Both the position numbers and the translations under genes were made by a program. DNA of 64,000 nt from an uncultured Pelosinus sp. (GTDB lineage: Bacteria > Bacillota > Negativicutes > Sporomusales > Acetonemataceae). The stretch lies in NCBI GenBank assembly GCA_900542835.1, contig UQPB01000004.1, forward strand, positions 54,879-118,878, in the 5' to 3' direction. The notes under the pieces were generated by a model. That model did not search any database and was not told where the DNA came from. It worked only from the letters and a program-made list of their open reading frames with translations. The stretch's first letter is position 1. Each line of letters begins with the position of its first letter. Of the stretch, positions 24,920 through 33,010 are shown in pieces.

Positions 24920-25915
24920 TTGTCCGCTATCGCGATTGAACAGACACTGCTGCCGCTGCTGCCGCCATTATTAGCCGCTGCCTTGGCCCGTCTGCCAGGC
25001 GACTGCTGGCGGCAGGCGACTGAGATCAGGCTGCGGGCAGCCCAGCCGGTATTGATCCTGCTTGGCGGCACTGATTATATGCTATTGCCGGATGGGCGGC
25101 TAAGCCAGACCGCGGCTGGGGCGCTTATCTGCAGCCGGGAGGATATCGGCAAGGCGATGCAGTTGATCAGCCGCAACTCCTTATACGCGTTTGAGCAGGA
25201 ACTGCAGGCCGGCTTCATAACGGTCGGCGGCGGTCACCGCATTGGCATTGCCGGTCAGGCAATTGTTGATAACGGCAGGCTTAAGGCGCTGAAGAATATC
25301 AGTTCGCTGAATATCCGGCTGGCGCGCGAGCAGAAAGGCGCTGCCGATGCTGTTTTTCCTCATGTTGTCATAAACGGGAAGGTGGTCAGTTCGCTGATTA
25401 TATCGCCGCCCCGCTGCGGCAAGACTACCTTGCTGCGTGATTTGATCAGGCAAATCAGCAGCGGCAGTCCTGCACATGGCTTTAACGGCGTGCAGGTAGG
25501 TCTGGTTGACGAGCGGTCCGAGCTTGCCGGCTGCTGGGATGGCGTTCCCACTGTTGACCTGGGCCCGCGCGTGGATGTGCTCGACGGCTGCCCGAAGGCT
25601 GTCGGCATGATCATGTTGGTTCGCTCGATGGCGCCGCAGGTGGTGGCGACCGATGAACTGGGCGGTTTCGAAGATGTGCAGGCCGTGCGCGAAGCTCTTC
25701 ATGCCGGTGTCGCCGTTATTACCACCGTACATGGGCGGGACGCGGCTGACGCGGCCGGTCGCCCGCACATTGGCGCCTTGATTCAGGAAAGCTGTTTTGA
25801 GCGGCTAATCGTTCTCAGTGACCGGCCGGGAATCGGAACCCTGGAGACGGTGACAGATGGGCGCAGCGGCCGCAGTTTGTATCAACGTCAGAACGGAGTG
25901 AAAGTATGTGGCTAA
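24920..25915 (+). CDS. spoIIIAA: Stage III sporulation protein AA (ATPase)
   Basis: A 331-residue mother-cell ATPase resembling secretion ATPases, proposed to power the channel joining mother cell and forespore. The P-loop reads ISPPRCGKTTLLRDL, with Walker-B region VVATDELGG and conserved VGLVDERSE. An N-terminal domain precedes the ATPase (residues 1-135). Start TTG with GGGGAGTGG upstream. It overlaps spoIIIAB by 10 nt. First gene of the complete eight-gene operon. Confidence 0.97.
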   Translation: MSAIAIEQTLLPLLPPLLAAALARLPGDCWRQATEIRLRAAQPVLILLGGTDYMLLPDGRLSQTAAGALICSREDIGKAMQLISRNSLYAFEQELQAGFITVGGGHRIGIAGQAIVDNGRLKALKNISSLNIRLAREQKGAADAVFPHVVINGKVVSSLIISPPRCGKTTLLRDLIRQISSGSPAHGFNGVQVGLVDERSELAGCWDGVPTVDLGPRVDVLDGCPKAVGMIMLVRSMAPQVVATDELGGFEDVQAVREALHAGVAVITTVHGRDAADAAGRPHIGALIQESCFERLIVLSDRPGIGTLETVTDGRSGRSLYQRQNGVKVCG

Positions 25916-26424
25916 AACTGGTGGGCAGCATACTGCTGATAGCCGCCGGCGGCCTGCTGGGATTTACACTGGCGGCCCGCTGTCAGAGCCGGCCGCAGCA
26001 GATCAGGCAGCTGATCAATGGCATTGCGGCGCTGCGGGCTCATATCCGTTACGCCTCCATGCCGCTGGCTGAAGCCTTTATCGCATCCTCCACCGGCTTA
26101 TCAGGAGCGATTGCCGGGCTTTTTGCCGCGGTGGGCAGTTCTCTCAGCCGGGAAAGCGGCCTGACACCGCAGGCGGCAATTGCACGGGAGCTGGCATGCG
26201 GCGGCCAGCTTACACTGAACAAGCCGGAACAGGAAGCGATTATCTTATTTGGCGCGAATTTAGGCAAAATGAACCGGGAAGAGCAGGAACGCCATTGCGA
26301 TATGCTGCTGGAGCAGCTCGAAGCAATTGAACAGGACGCGCTCGGCATCAGAGACCGGAATGCCGCCATGTATCGTTATCTTGGTGTCTGCGGCGGTATG
26401 ACAGTGGCAATATTGTTGATTTAA
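25906..26424 (+). CDS. spoIIIAB: Stage III sporulation protein AB
   Basis: 172 residues: an N-terminal membrane helix (about 5-24), a soluble helical domain and a C-terminal helix (about 150-170). Resembles type II secretion F proteins. Family marks GFTLAARCQSRPQQIRQL and LFGANLG. Starts inside the end of spoIIIAA, so translation is coupled. Confidence 0.93.
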   Translation: MWLKLVGSILLIAAGGLLGFTLAARCQSRPQQIRQLINGIAALRAHIRYASMPLAEAFIASSTGLSGAIAGLFAAVGSSLSRESGLTPQAAIARELACGGQLTLNKPEQEAIILFGANLGKMNREEQERHCDMLLEQLEAIEQDALGIRDRNAAMYRYLGVCGGMTVAILLI

Positions 26425-26472
26425 CGCGGCGGGGCATGATTTCATCAGTTGCTGAGAAACGGGGGAAGGGAA

Positions 26473-26670
26473 ATGGGACTTGATATTATTTTTAAGATTG
26501 CCGGCGTAGGGATTTTGGTTTCCGTCATTCATGCGGCGCTGAAGCAAGCCGGCAAGGAGGACATGGCACAGTTGAGTACCCTGGCGGGGTTTACCCTGGT
26601 CCTGTTTTGGGTCGTACAGTTGCTTGGCCGCTTATTTAGTACGGTACAGGAAGTTTTCAGGCTGTTTTAG
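26473..26670 (+). CDS. spoIIIAC: Stage III sporulation protein AC
   Basis: 65 residues, two membrane helices, the usual length. Sequence MGLDIIFKIAGVGILVSVIH and LAGFTLVLFWV are family typical. Start ATG with GGGGGAAGGG upstream. Part of the mother-cell membrane complex. A hairpin-containing 160-nt gap follows before spoIIIAD, which is unusual for this operon. Confidence 0.95.
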   Translation: MGLDIIFKIAGVGILVSVIHAALKQAGKEDMAQLSTLAGFTLVLFWVVQLLGRLFSTVQEVFRLF

Positions 26671-26681
26671 TGCCGGTCAGC

Positions 26682-26715
26682 TGGAGGCCGGCGGGAATTT
26701 TCCCGCCAGCCTCCA
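26682..26715 (+). repeat. Strong intra-operon stem-loop between spoIIIAC and spoIIIAD
   Basis: TGGAGGC, one mismatch, GGCGGGAA, then the complement. There is no T-run, so it is not a typical terminator; it may be an mRNA processing or stability element. Confidence 0.6.
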
Positions 26716-26832
26716 CGCTGGCAACCGGTATGCAGGTGGTATGCCACTTTCTCCGCCTGGGCTGACGAAAATCCGCCTCGCCGTTTTCCTGCCGTTTAAG
26801 CCTGCCAATTATGCGCTGTAGGAGTGTCGCTG

Positions 26833-27222
26833 ATGGAAATCGTTCAAATTGTCGGCCTGGGGTTCATAGCCACCCTGCTGGCGCTGGTTATCCGGCAGCA
26901 AAGACCGGAGCTGGCTGTGCAATTGGGAATCGCGCTGTCGATTGGCATCTTTCTGCTGGTTTTAGGGAAAATCCAGGTCGTGCTGCAGGTTTTTCAGGAT
27001 TTGGCAGCTAAGGCGAATATCAGCCAGCTGCATTTGAATACGATTTTAAAAATTATCGGTATTGCCTATATCGCCGAGTTTGGCGCTCAGGTATGCAGAG
27101 ATGCCGGCGAGGGATCGATAGCCGGAAAAATTGAATTTGCCGCTAAAGTGCTGATCATGGTCATGGCTATTCCGATCATTGCATTGGTACTGGATACGAT
27201 TACGCGGCTGATCCCGCGATAA
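26833..27222 (+). CDS. spoIIIAD: Stage III sporulation protein AD
   Basis: 129 residues with four predicted helices, normal length. Conserved NTILKIIGIAYIAEFGAQVCRD. TAGGAG lies 8 nt before the ATG; a GTG 9 nt earlier overlaps the SD and is less likely. Membrane subunit of the SpoIIIA channel complex. Confidence 0.95.
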   Translation: MEIVQIVGLGFIATLLALVIRQQRPELAVQLGIALSIGIFLLVLGKIQVVLQVFQDLAAKANISQLHLNTILKIIGIAYIAEFGAQVCRDAGEGSIAGKIEFAAKVLIMVMAIPIIALVLDTITRLIPR

Positions 27223-27244
27223 AGCCGGGTAAATGGAGGCGTGC

Positions 27245-28420
27245 ATGCACAGGCAAGTCAGGATCGTCTGCATTATAGGGCTGTTTTGGCTGCTATCGGC
27301 CTGGCCGGCTGCAGCTGCGCCGGAGCCGGACGTGAACCCGGTAAGCCGGGAGATTGCCCAAACATTATCAACTGAATCGGTTAATCAATTTATTGAAACC
27401 GTGAATAAAGAACTGGGTGAGGACATTCCGCTGCTGAATGCCGACCGGCTGCAGTCAATCGCCAGTCAGGGAATCCGGATGGACTGGCAGGCGGTTTGGC
27501 AGGGAGCGGTGGCGCGCCTGCTGGGGGAATTTCTCGCCAACCTGGGCTTGATGGGGAAATTGCTGTTTCTGGCTGTGCTATGCGCTTTGCTGCAGAACCT
27601 GCACAGCTCCTTTAACGCCGCCGGCGTTTCGCTGCTGGCGTACAGTATCTGTTTTATTTTTCTCATGGTGCTGGTGCTGCATGCTTTTTATAATGTCATT
27701 CTGGTGGTACGTCAGAGCGTCGATTATATGATCGGTTTTATGCAGGCGATGCTGCCGCTGATGCTGTCGCTGCTGGCCGGAGTGGGCGCGGTAACCTCTG
27801 TCGCGCTGTTTACACCGTTTATGCTGTTTGTCATCGGCATAACCGGCGTGATTGTAAAAGATGCCGTTCTGCCGCTGCTGATGATTACCACACTGATCGA
27901 ATGTGTCAATTACCTATCAGACCAATATAAACTGAGCAACCTTGCCGGTGTGCTCAAACAAAGCGGGATGGCGCTGCTGGGCCTGACGCTGGTTGTTTTT
28001 ATTGGGGTGATCAGCATTCAGACTGTGGTTGGCGGCGTCACTGACGGTATTACCCTGCGGACCGCTAAATATGCGACCGCGACGTTCATTCCGGTTGTCG
28101 GCAAAATGTTCGCCGATACGGTGGAACTGGTGATGGGGGCCTCGCTGCTGATTAAAAACGCGGTTGGTGTTGCCGGGGTTTTGGCTGTTGGGACGGTTTG
28201 CACGCTGCCAGTGGTCAAATTGTTGTCTTTGATCGGTGTGATCAAGGCCACCGGCGCGCTGGTACAGCCGATGGGCGCGGAACGAATGGCCAAGTGCCTG
28301 GATTCAGTGGGCAATAATCTAATGCTGGTGTTAGCGGCGGTTCTGACCGTGGCGCTCATGTTCTTTCTATCGCTTACCATGCTGATCGGCGCCGGCAACC
28401 TGTCAATGATGCTGCGCTGA
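27245..28420 (+). CDS. spoIIIAE: Stage III sporulation protein AE
   Basis: 391 residues: a cleavable-looking signal peptide (WLLSAWPAAAA), a soluble region, then about seven to eight helices from residue 95. Family mark FMLFVIGITGVIVKDAVLPLL. GGAGGC precedes ATG 27245; the ATG at 27233 lies before that SD. Polytopic subunit of the mother-cell complex. Confidence 0.95.
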   Translation: MHRQVRIVCIIGLFWLLSAWPAAAAPEPDVNPVSREIAQTLSTESVNQFIETVNKELGEDIPLLNADRLQSIASQGIRMDWQAVWQGAVARLLGEFLANLGLMGKLLFLAVLCALLQNLHSSFNAAGVSLLAYSICFIFLMVLVLHAFYNVILVVRQSVDYMIGFMQAMLPLMLSLLAGVGAVTSVALFTPFMLFVIGITGVIVKDAVLPLLMITTLIECVNYLSDQYKLSNLAGVLKQSGMALLGLTLVVFIGVISIQTVVGGVTDGITLRTAKYATATFIPVVGKMFADTVELVMGASLLIKNAVGVAGVLAVGTVCTLPVVKLLSLIGVIKATGALVQPMGAERMAKCLDSVGNNLMLVLAAVLTVALMFFLSLTMLIGAGNLSMMLR

Positions 28421-28447
28421 TAGATAACCACTGGAACGGGGGATATC

Positions 28448-29017
28448 ATGATTGAAGCGATTGTTTCCTGGGTCATGGGCATCATTTTCACCGCCCTGTT
28501 CGCCAGTTTTTCTGAGCTGCTGCTGCCCTCCAGCAATATGCAAAAATTTGTCCGGGTGATTATGGGGCTGTTTATCATGCTGGCTATCTTAAATCCGGTG
28601 ATGGCGTTCTTTGAACGCGCTCCTGACCAGCATGATATTGCGGCAATGGCGCCGCGGCTGCCTGACGCCGCCGCGGTCGAACAAGCGGCCCAGGCAGCCG
28701 GCAGGCGCGAGAAACTGATCAATACCGTCTACCGTCAGGATCTGGCTAAACAAATGCAGGCGCTGGTCATCGGGATTGACGGTGTGGCGGCGGCAAATGT
28801 GACGGTTGAACTGGTTGACGATCAGGCGGGACTGCCGCAGATTAAGGCGGTTGCGGTAAGTATTCGTTACGGAACGGAATCGAAAACAGTACAACCGGTT
28901 GTCATCGGCAAGAAAACGCCGGCCGTGCTGCCGGCTCCCGTCGAGTCGAATGTCCGCAAGCGGTTAAGCGAGTTGTACCAGCTGCCGCTCCGTCAGATCA
29001 CGGTTACCGCCATGTAG
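28448..29017 (+). CDS. spoIIIAF: Stage III sporulation protein AF
   Basis: 189 residues: two N-terminal helices (about 5-27 and 38-56), then a soluble domain facing the intermembrane space. Conserved FSELLLPSSNMQKFVRVIMGLFIM. Start ATG after ACGGGGG, 27 nt after spoIIIAE. Confidence 0.94.
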   Translation: MIEAIVSWVMGIIFTALFASFSELLLPSSNMQKFVRVIMGLFIMLAILNPVMAFFERAPDQHDIAAMAPRLPDAAAVEQAAQAAGRREKLINTVYRQDLAKQMQALVIGIDGVAAANVTVELVDDQAGLPQIKAVAVSIRYGTESKTVQPVVIGKKTPAVLPAPVESNVRKRLSELYQLPLRQITVTAM

Positions 29018-29045
29018 TAATTAAGTCGCAATGAGGAGGATGACG

Positions 29046-29645
29046 ATGAACAGCTTTCAAACCCTGTTCGCAAATGTGAGAAAAGTTAGCGGCGGCTTGG
29101 GCAAAGCGGGCGTATCGCACTTTAAACTGATTGCAATGGCGGTGATCGGCATCCTGTTAATTATCGCCGGCAGTTTTTTTTCCGGAACACCGCAGCCCTA
29201 TGAAAGCAAGGCGGCGCCGGTCCCCTATTCCGCCGCTGCCGCACCGCGCGGCTATGAGGAGATCCTGGAAGCAAAACTGGCCAACCTGCTTTCCCAGGTA
29301 AAAGGAGCGGGAGCGGTGGCTGTGAATGTAACGCTGGAGACAGGCGCGACGCAGGAGTATGCCAAGAACATTGTCCGCGAGTCAAAAACCGTTCAGGAAA
29401 AGGATACATCCGGCGGCATCCGTTCGACGACAGAGACCAAGGAAACAGAAAGCATTCTGGTCGGCAAGGAAAGCGGTGCTGATCGTCCGGTGATGCTGCG
29501 GGAACACAAGCCGGTTATCAAAGGCGTGCTGGTCATTGCCGAAGGGGCTGGTGACTCGCAAATTAAAAGCCAGCTGACAAAAGCGGTTGAAATTAGTTTG
29601 GGAATTCCTTCCTATAAAATTACGGTATTGCCGCAAAGAAAGTGA
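29046..29645 (+). CDS. spoIIIAG: Stage III sporulation protein AG
   Basis: 199 residues: one N-terminal helix (about 28-46) and a ring-building-motif domain. In B. subtilis this protein forms a large ring between the two membranes. Family marks are the ESILVG stretch and KPVIKGVLVIAEGA. AGGAGG lies 6 nt before ATG 29046; two upstream in-frame ATGs overlap that SD. Confidence 0.95.
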   Translation: MNSFQTLFANVRKVSGGLGKAGVSHFKLIAMAVIGILLIIAGSFFSGTPQPYESKAAPVPYSAAAAPRGYEEILEAKLANLLSQVKGAGAVAVNVTLETGATQEYAKNIVRESKTVQEKDTSGGIRSTTETKETESILVGKESGADRPVMLREHKPVIKGVLVIAEGAGDSQIKSQLTKAVEISLGIPSYKITVLPQRK

Positions 29646-29654
29646 GGGACTGAC

Positions 29655-30191
29655 ATGCTTGTGTTAACTTTGAAGTCGCTTGTCAAGCGGGTGCTGCTGG
29701 TCTTGGCAGTGGCGGCTGTCGCCGCTGCTGCCACTGTTCAGGTTGTCAGCTGGCAGAAAGACCGGGAACCGACGCAGGTAAAAGTCGACCGCTCCAACGC
29801 CATGCAGGTGGTTAAGCCGCTTGACGATAAACTGGCGCTGACGGTTCCCGATTTTTTTACTGAATACCGCTTGGAACGGGATAAGATCCGCAGCGAACGG
29901 TTTGATGTCATGCGCGAAATGGTGAAAAGTGCCAAAACGGAAGAGTCCCGGCAACAGGTGCAGGAGGCAATTCTGCGGCTCGTGCAGGAAAAACAGCGTG
30001 AATATGAGATGGAAAACCTGATCAAAGCCCGTGGTTTTCAGGATGCGCTGGTTGTCATTCAGGATAAGAATGTCAACGCGATTATTAAAGCCCAGAGTTT
30101 TACCCGCGAAGAAGTGGCTCAGGTGGCCGAGGTCATCAGCCGGATTGCCGCTGTCCGTCCCGAGGATATCACGATCAGTGCCAAGCCATGA
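29655..30191 (+). CDS. spoIIIAH: Stage III sporulation protein AH
   Basis: 178 residues: an N-terminal helix (about 9-28), a variable linker and a C-terminal ring-building domain that pairs with forespore SpoIIQ. FTEYRLERDKIRSE is typical. Starts 9 nt after spoIIIAG and closes the operon. No clear terminator follows. Confidence 0.94.
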   Translation: MLVLTLKSLVKRVLLVLAVAAVAAAATVQVVSWQKDREPTQVKVDRSNAMQVVKPLDDKLALTVPDFFTEYRLERDKIRSERFDVMREMVKSAKTEESRQQVQEAILRLVQEKQREYEMENLIKARGFQDALVVIQDKNVNAIIKAQSFTREEVAQVAEVISRIAAVRPEDITISAKP

Positions 30192-30270
30192 TCAAATGAA
30201 TGGCCGCGACAGCGGGGCAGTGGGCCGTGAGCGCCCCAGCGGTGCAGGGAAAGCGGCGGATACAATCAAT

Positions 30271-30299
30271 TTGTATCGGTGGAAAAAGTTTGTTATAAT
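30271..30299 (+). promoter_or_regulatory. Promoter of the asp23-to-recN gene run
   Basis: TTGTAT (30271-30276), 17-nt spacer, TATAAT (30294-30299). Confidence 0.65.
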
Positions 30300-30373
30300 A
30301 TAGAAAGCTTACTTAAAAATAGTCTCTTATCTCGGTGAAGTTGAATATCAGCCGGAAAGGGAGGACTGTGCTT

Positions 30374-30769
30374 TTGGATAAACGAATTGAAAAAGGCGAG
30401 CATACCGATGTCGGAACGGTCCGGATCGCTGATGAGGTTGTCGGTATTATTGCCGGCCTGGCGGCGATGGAGGTTCCCGGCGTTGCCGGCATGAGCGGTG
30501 GTTTGGTCGGCGGTATCGCCGAAATGCTTGGCAAGAAGAATTTATCAAAAGGCGTTAAAGTGGAAGTCGGCGAGCGTGAAGCCGCCGCCGACCTGTTTAT
30601 CATTGTCGAATACGGCGTGCGCATTCCCGATGTCGCCCTGCGGGTGCAGGAGAACGTCAAGCGGGCAGTTGAAGCGATGACCGGACTGGAGGTCGTCGAA
30701 GTCAATGTTCATGTTCAGGGCGTAGGGTTTGTGCAGGAAGGCCGGGAGGAAGAAGGCCGGGTGCGTTAG
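30374..30769 (+). CDS. Asp23/Gls24-family envelope stress protein
   Basis: About 131 residues. Asp23-family proteins are small cytosolic proteins held at the membrane by AmaP and linked to cell-wall stress. Conserved VRIADEVVGIIAGLAAMEVPGV and VPDVALRVQENVKRAVE-like C-terminal half. The start is uncertain: AAAGGGAGG (30356-30364) is followed by GTG at 30368 and TTG at 30374; spacing favours TTG. The 30192-30373 gap contains only the promoter. Confidence 0.92.
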   Translation: MDKRIEKGEHTDVGTVRIADEVVGIIAGLAAMEVPGVAGMSGGLVGGIAEMLGKKNLSKGVKVEVGEREAAADLFIIVEYGVRIPDVALRVQENVKRAVEAMTGLEVVEVNVHVQGVGFVQEGREEEGRVR

Positions 30770-30838
30770 GTTCGTCCGGATTGACGCACTCAAACGCGGC
30801 AGCGGCTGCAAACGCTTGAAAGGAGTCCTATAGAGTAT

Positions 30839-31375
30839 ATGGGCATTTTGGATCGGATCATCCTGACGATCTATACATGTTTACTGACGTTTTTGTCGGC
30901 TGGCGTAATTTTGCTTTCATTACGCCTCGTTTCTTTGGACTGGGTGCGGACAAGCATTGAAAGCATCGCCGGACGCTGGGAAGCGGGACTGGTGGGGGCC
31001 GTATTCCTGCTGGTCAGCCTGCGCCTATTGCTGGCCGGCGTGCGTTCCAGCCGTGGCGGACGGGCGATTATCCAGCATACTGAGCTGGGCGATGTCGAGG
31101 TATCGCTGACAGCGGTTGAAAACCTTGTCGAAAAAACCGTTCGTCATATCCGCGGCGTTCGCGGCGTGAAAGTAGCGGTAGGACATGCCAACTCTGCCGT
31201 ATCGATCGGACTGAAGATTGTCGCCAGTCCGGAGACGAATATTCCGGAGGTCACAGCCGAGATCCAGCAACGGGTAAGCGAGTCGCTGAAAGACACAATT
31301 GGCATCGAGCCTGCCGGCATTCGTGTTCGCGTGGCGAATATAGCCAATGATTTAAAGGCGAAAAGGGTCGAATAG
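30839..31375 (+). CDS. amaP: Alkaline shock response membrane anchor protein
   Basis: 178 residues: two N-terminal helices (about 9-30 and 50-70), then an Asp23-like cytosolic domain (VEVSLTAVENLVEKTVRHIRGV). It recruits Asp23 to the membrane in staphylococci. AGGAG lies 13 nt upstream of the ATG, a loose spacing, but no better start exists. Located between asp23 and the DUF2273 gene, the usual order. Confidence 0.9.
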   Translation: MGILDRIILTIYTCLLTFLSAGVILLSLRLVSLDWVRTSIESIAGRWEAGLVGAVFLLVSLRLLLAGVRSSRGGRAIIQHTELGDVEVSLTAVENLVEKTVRHIRGVRGVKVAVGHANSAVSIGLKIVASPETNIPEVTAEIQQRVSESLKDTIGIEPAGIRVRVANIANDLKAKRVE

Positions 31376-31384
31376 GAGTGATCG

Positions 31385-31615
31385 ATGGTGGATCGCAAGT
31401 TGCTTGAGGAGATCTGGCAATTTCACGGCGGCAAGATTCTTGGCTGCAGTGTGGGGTTTATTGTTGGCGTGTTGGTACTGCTGCTGGGTTTTTTTCAAAC
31501 GGTATTTATCCTATTTTGTGTGACAGCCGGTTATATGGTCGGCAAGCGTATTGACGAGAAGGAAGACCTGATGGATATTCTCGACAAATTACTGCCGCCC
31601 GGCTATCACCGCTGA
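31385..31615 (+). CDS. DUF2273 small membrane protein
   Basis: 76 residues with two close helices (about 17-35 and 37-53) and a charged C-terminus GKRIDEKEDLMDILDKLLPP. The DUF2273 family travels with Asp23/AmaP genes. Start ATG after TAGGAG. Function unknown; a membrane partner of the Asp23 system is likely. Confidence 0.9.
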   Translation: MVDRKLLEEIWQFHGGKILGCSVGFIVGVLVLLLGFFQTVFILFCVTAGYMVGKRIDEKEDLMDILDKLLPPGYHR

Positions 31616-31636
31616 ACGAAAGAAAAGAGGGAACCT

Positions 31637-32053
31637 ATGAGCCGAAGAAAGGCACGGGAGATAGCGCTGCAAACGCTGTTTCAACTGGATTTTAACGAAG
31701 ATATCGCCATCACGCCGGCAATGGAAATGGCGGTTAATGAATATGAGGTGGTATCCGACAAGGATAAACTCTACGCGGAGCGGCTGATTGGCGGCGCCAA
31801 GGAGAACTTGTCCTCAATTGACGACTTGATCGCCCGGTCGGCCTATGACTGGCGGGTGGAACGGATGCCGGGGGTGGACCGGAATATTGTCCGGCTGGCT
31901 ATTTATGAATTGCATTTTGGCCCCGATCCGGTACCGCCGGGCGTAGTGATCAATGAGGCGGTCGAATTGGCGAAGGAATACGGCACCGAGGACTCATCCC
32001 GTTTTGTCAACGGCGTTCTTGGCTCGCTGGTTAAACATAAGGAAACTCCATGA
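31637..32053 (+). CDS. nusB: Transcription antitermination factor NusB
   Basis: 138 residues, all helical. Begins SRRKAREIALQTLFQLDF; later WRVERMPGVDRNIVRLAIYEL and VVINEAVELAKEYG, all NusB signatures. Binds boxA RNA with S10 during rRNA transcription. Its end overlaps the next gene by 4 nt (ATGA). Confidence 0.97.
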   Translation: MSRRKAREIALQTLFQLDFNEDIAITPAMEMAVNEYEVVSDKDKLYAERLIGGAKENLSSIDDLIARSAYDWRVERMPGVDRNIVRLAIYELHFGPDPVPPGVVINEAVELAKEYGTEDSSRFVNGVLGSLVKHKETP

Positions 32054-32985
32054 ACTGGGTGCTGGGGTTTGATACCAGTTGCTACACCACATCAGTCGCA
32101 ATCCTCGATTTGGAAGGCGGGCTTCTGGCTGACAGCCGCCGGATGCTGACTGTCAGGCAGGGGGGGCGCGGGCTGGCTCAGTCAGAAATGGTTTTTCAGC
32201 ATACGCGCAATATGCCGGCTGTGTTGGAGGAAGCGCTTGCCAAAGTCGCGGGAGCGCCGGCGGCAATCGGAGTGACGGATTGTCCCCGCCCGCTTCCCGA
32301 CTCCTACATGCCGGCTTTTTTAGTTGGCGCCGGCTTCGCCAAGGCGCTTGCCCTGTCGCACCGGGTGCCGCTGCTGACCCTGAGTCATCAGGAAAATCAT
32401 ATTCTGGCGGGAGTTTGGTCAGCCGGCGGACCGTATGCCGAACGGTTCTTAGCGGTTCATGTCTCTGGCGGCACCAGTGAAATTCTGCTGGCGCAGCGGC
32501 TGCAGGGCCAACGGCTTGCGCTTAAGCTGCTCGGCGGTACGATTGATCTGCATGCCGGTCAGTTTGTCGACCGGGTTGGCGTGGCGCTTGGGCTGCCGTT
32601 TCCTGCCGGACGGCACTTGGAAGCACTGGCGCGGACGGCCACCGGCTCGGTCCGGTTGCCAGTGGCGGTAACCCGGCTGGATGCCAGCTTTTCAGGCCCG
32701 GCCTCACAGGCGCTGCGACTGATTTCAGCCGGCGGCGAGCCTGCTGAAATTGCTTACGCGGTTGAAACCTGCATTGCCGAGACGGTTGCCCGCCTCATCC
32801 ACGCCGCCGTAGCTGAGACCGGCACGACCGATGTCCTGCTGGCAGGCGGCGTTATGGCTAATCAGCATATTCGCGTCTACCTGGAGGAACGGCTGGCAGC
32901 TGTTTGCCGGCTTTTTTGGCCACAGGCGGCTTATAGTCCGGATAATGCGGTCGGCGCCGCTTTTTACAGCCTGCTTGTCAGGTGA
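32050..32985 (+). CDS. TsaD/Kae1-like ASKHA protein (paralogue)
   Basis: 311 residues of the Gcp/TsaD family, shorter than true TsaD (about 335-345). The ASKHA ATP fold begins VLGFDTSCYTTSVAIL; metal ligands are visible as HQENH, and LAVHVSGGTSEILLA and LLAGGVMAN follow. Its place between nusB and xseA, rather than with tsaB/tsaE, suggests it is a paralogue and not the tRNA t6A enzyme, but that is inference. Translation is coupled to nusB. Function unknown. Confidence 0.82.
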   Translation: MNWVLGFDTSCYTTSVAILDLEGGLLADSRRMLTVRQGGRGLAQSEMVFQHTRNMPAVLEEALAKVAGAPAAIGVTDCPRPLPDSYMPAFLVGAGFAKALALSHRVPLLTLSHQENHILAGVWSAGGPYAERFLAVHVSGGTSEILLAQRLQGQRLALKLLGGTIDLHAGQFVDRVGVALGLPFPAGRHLEALARTATGSVRLPVAVTRLDASFSGPASQALRLISAGGEPAEIAYAVETCIAETVARLIHAAVAETGTTDVLLAGGVMANQHIRVYLEERLAAVCRLFWPQAAYSPDNAVGAAFYSLLVR

Positions 32986-33010
32986 AATTGACAGTGTTAG
33001 GGTGATCAGG

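Noticed and set aside
32831..33010. Longer xseA start inside the TsaD-like gene
   Set aside because: Would overlap the TsaD-like gene by 155 nt without an SD; the N-terminus of XseA matches TTG 33011.
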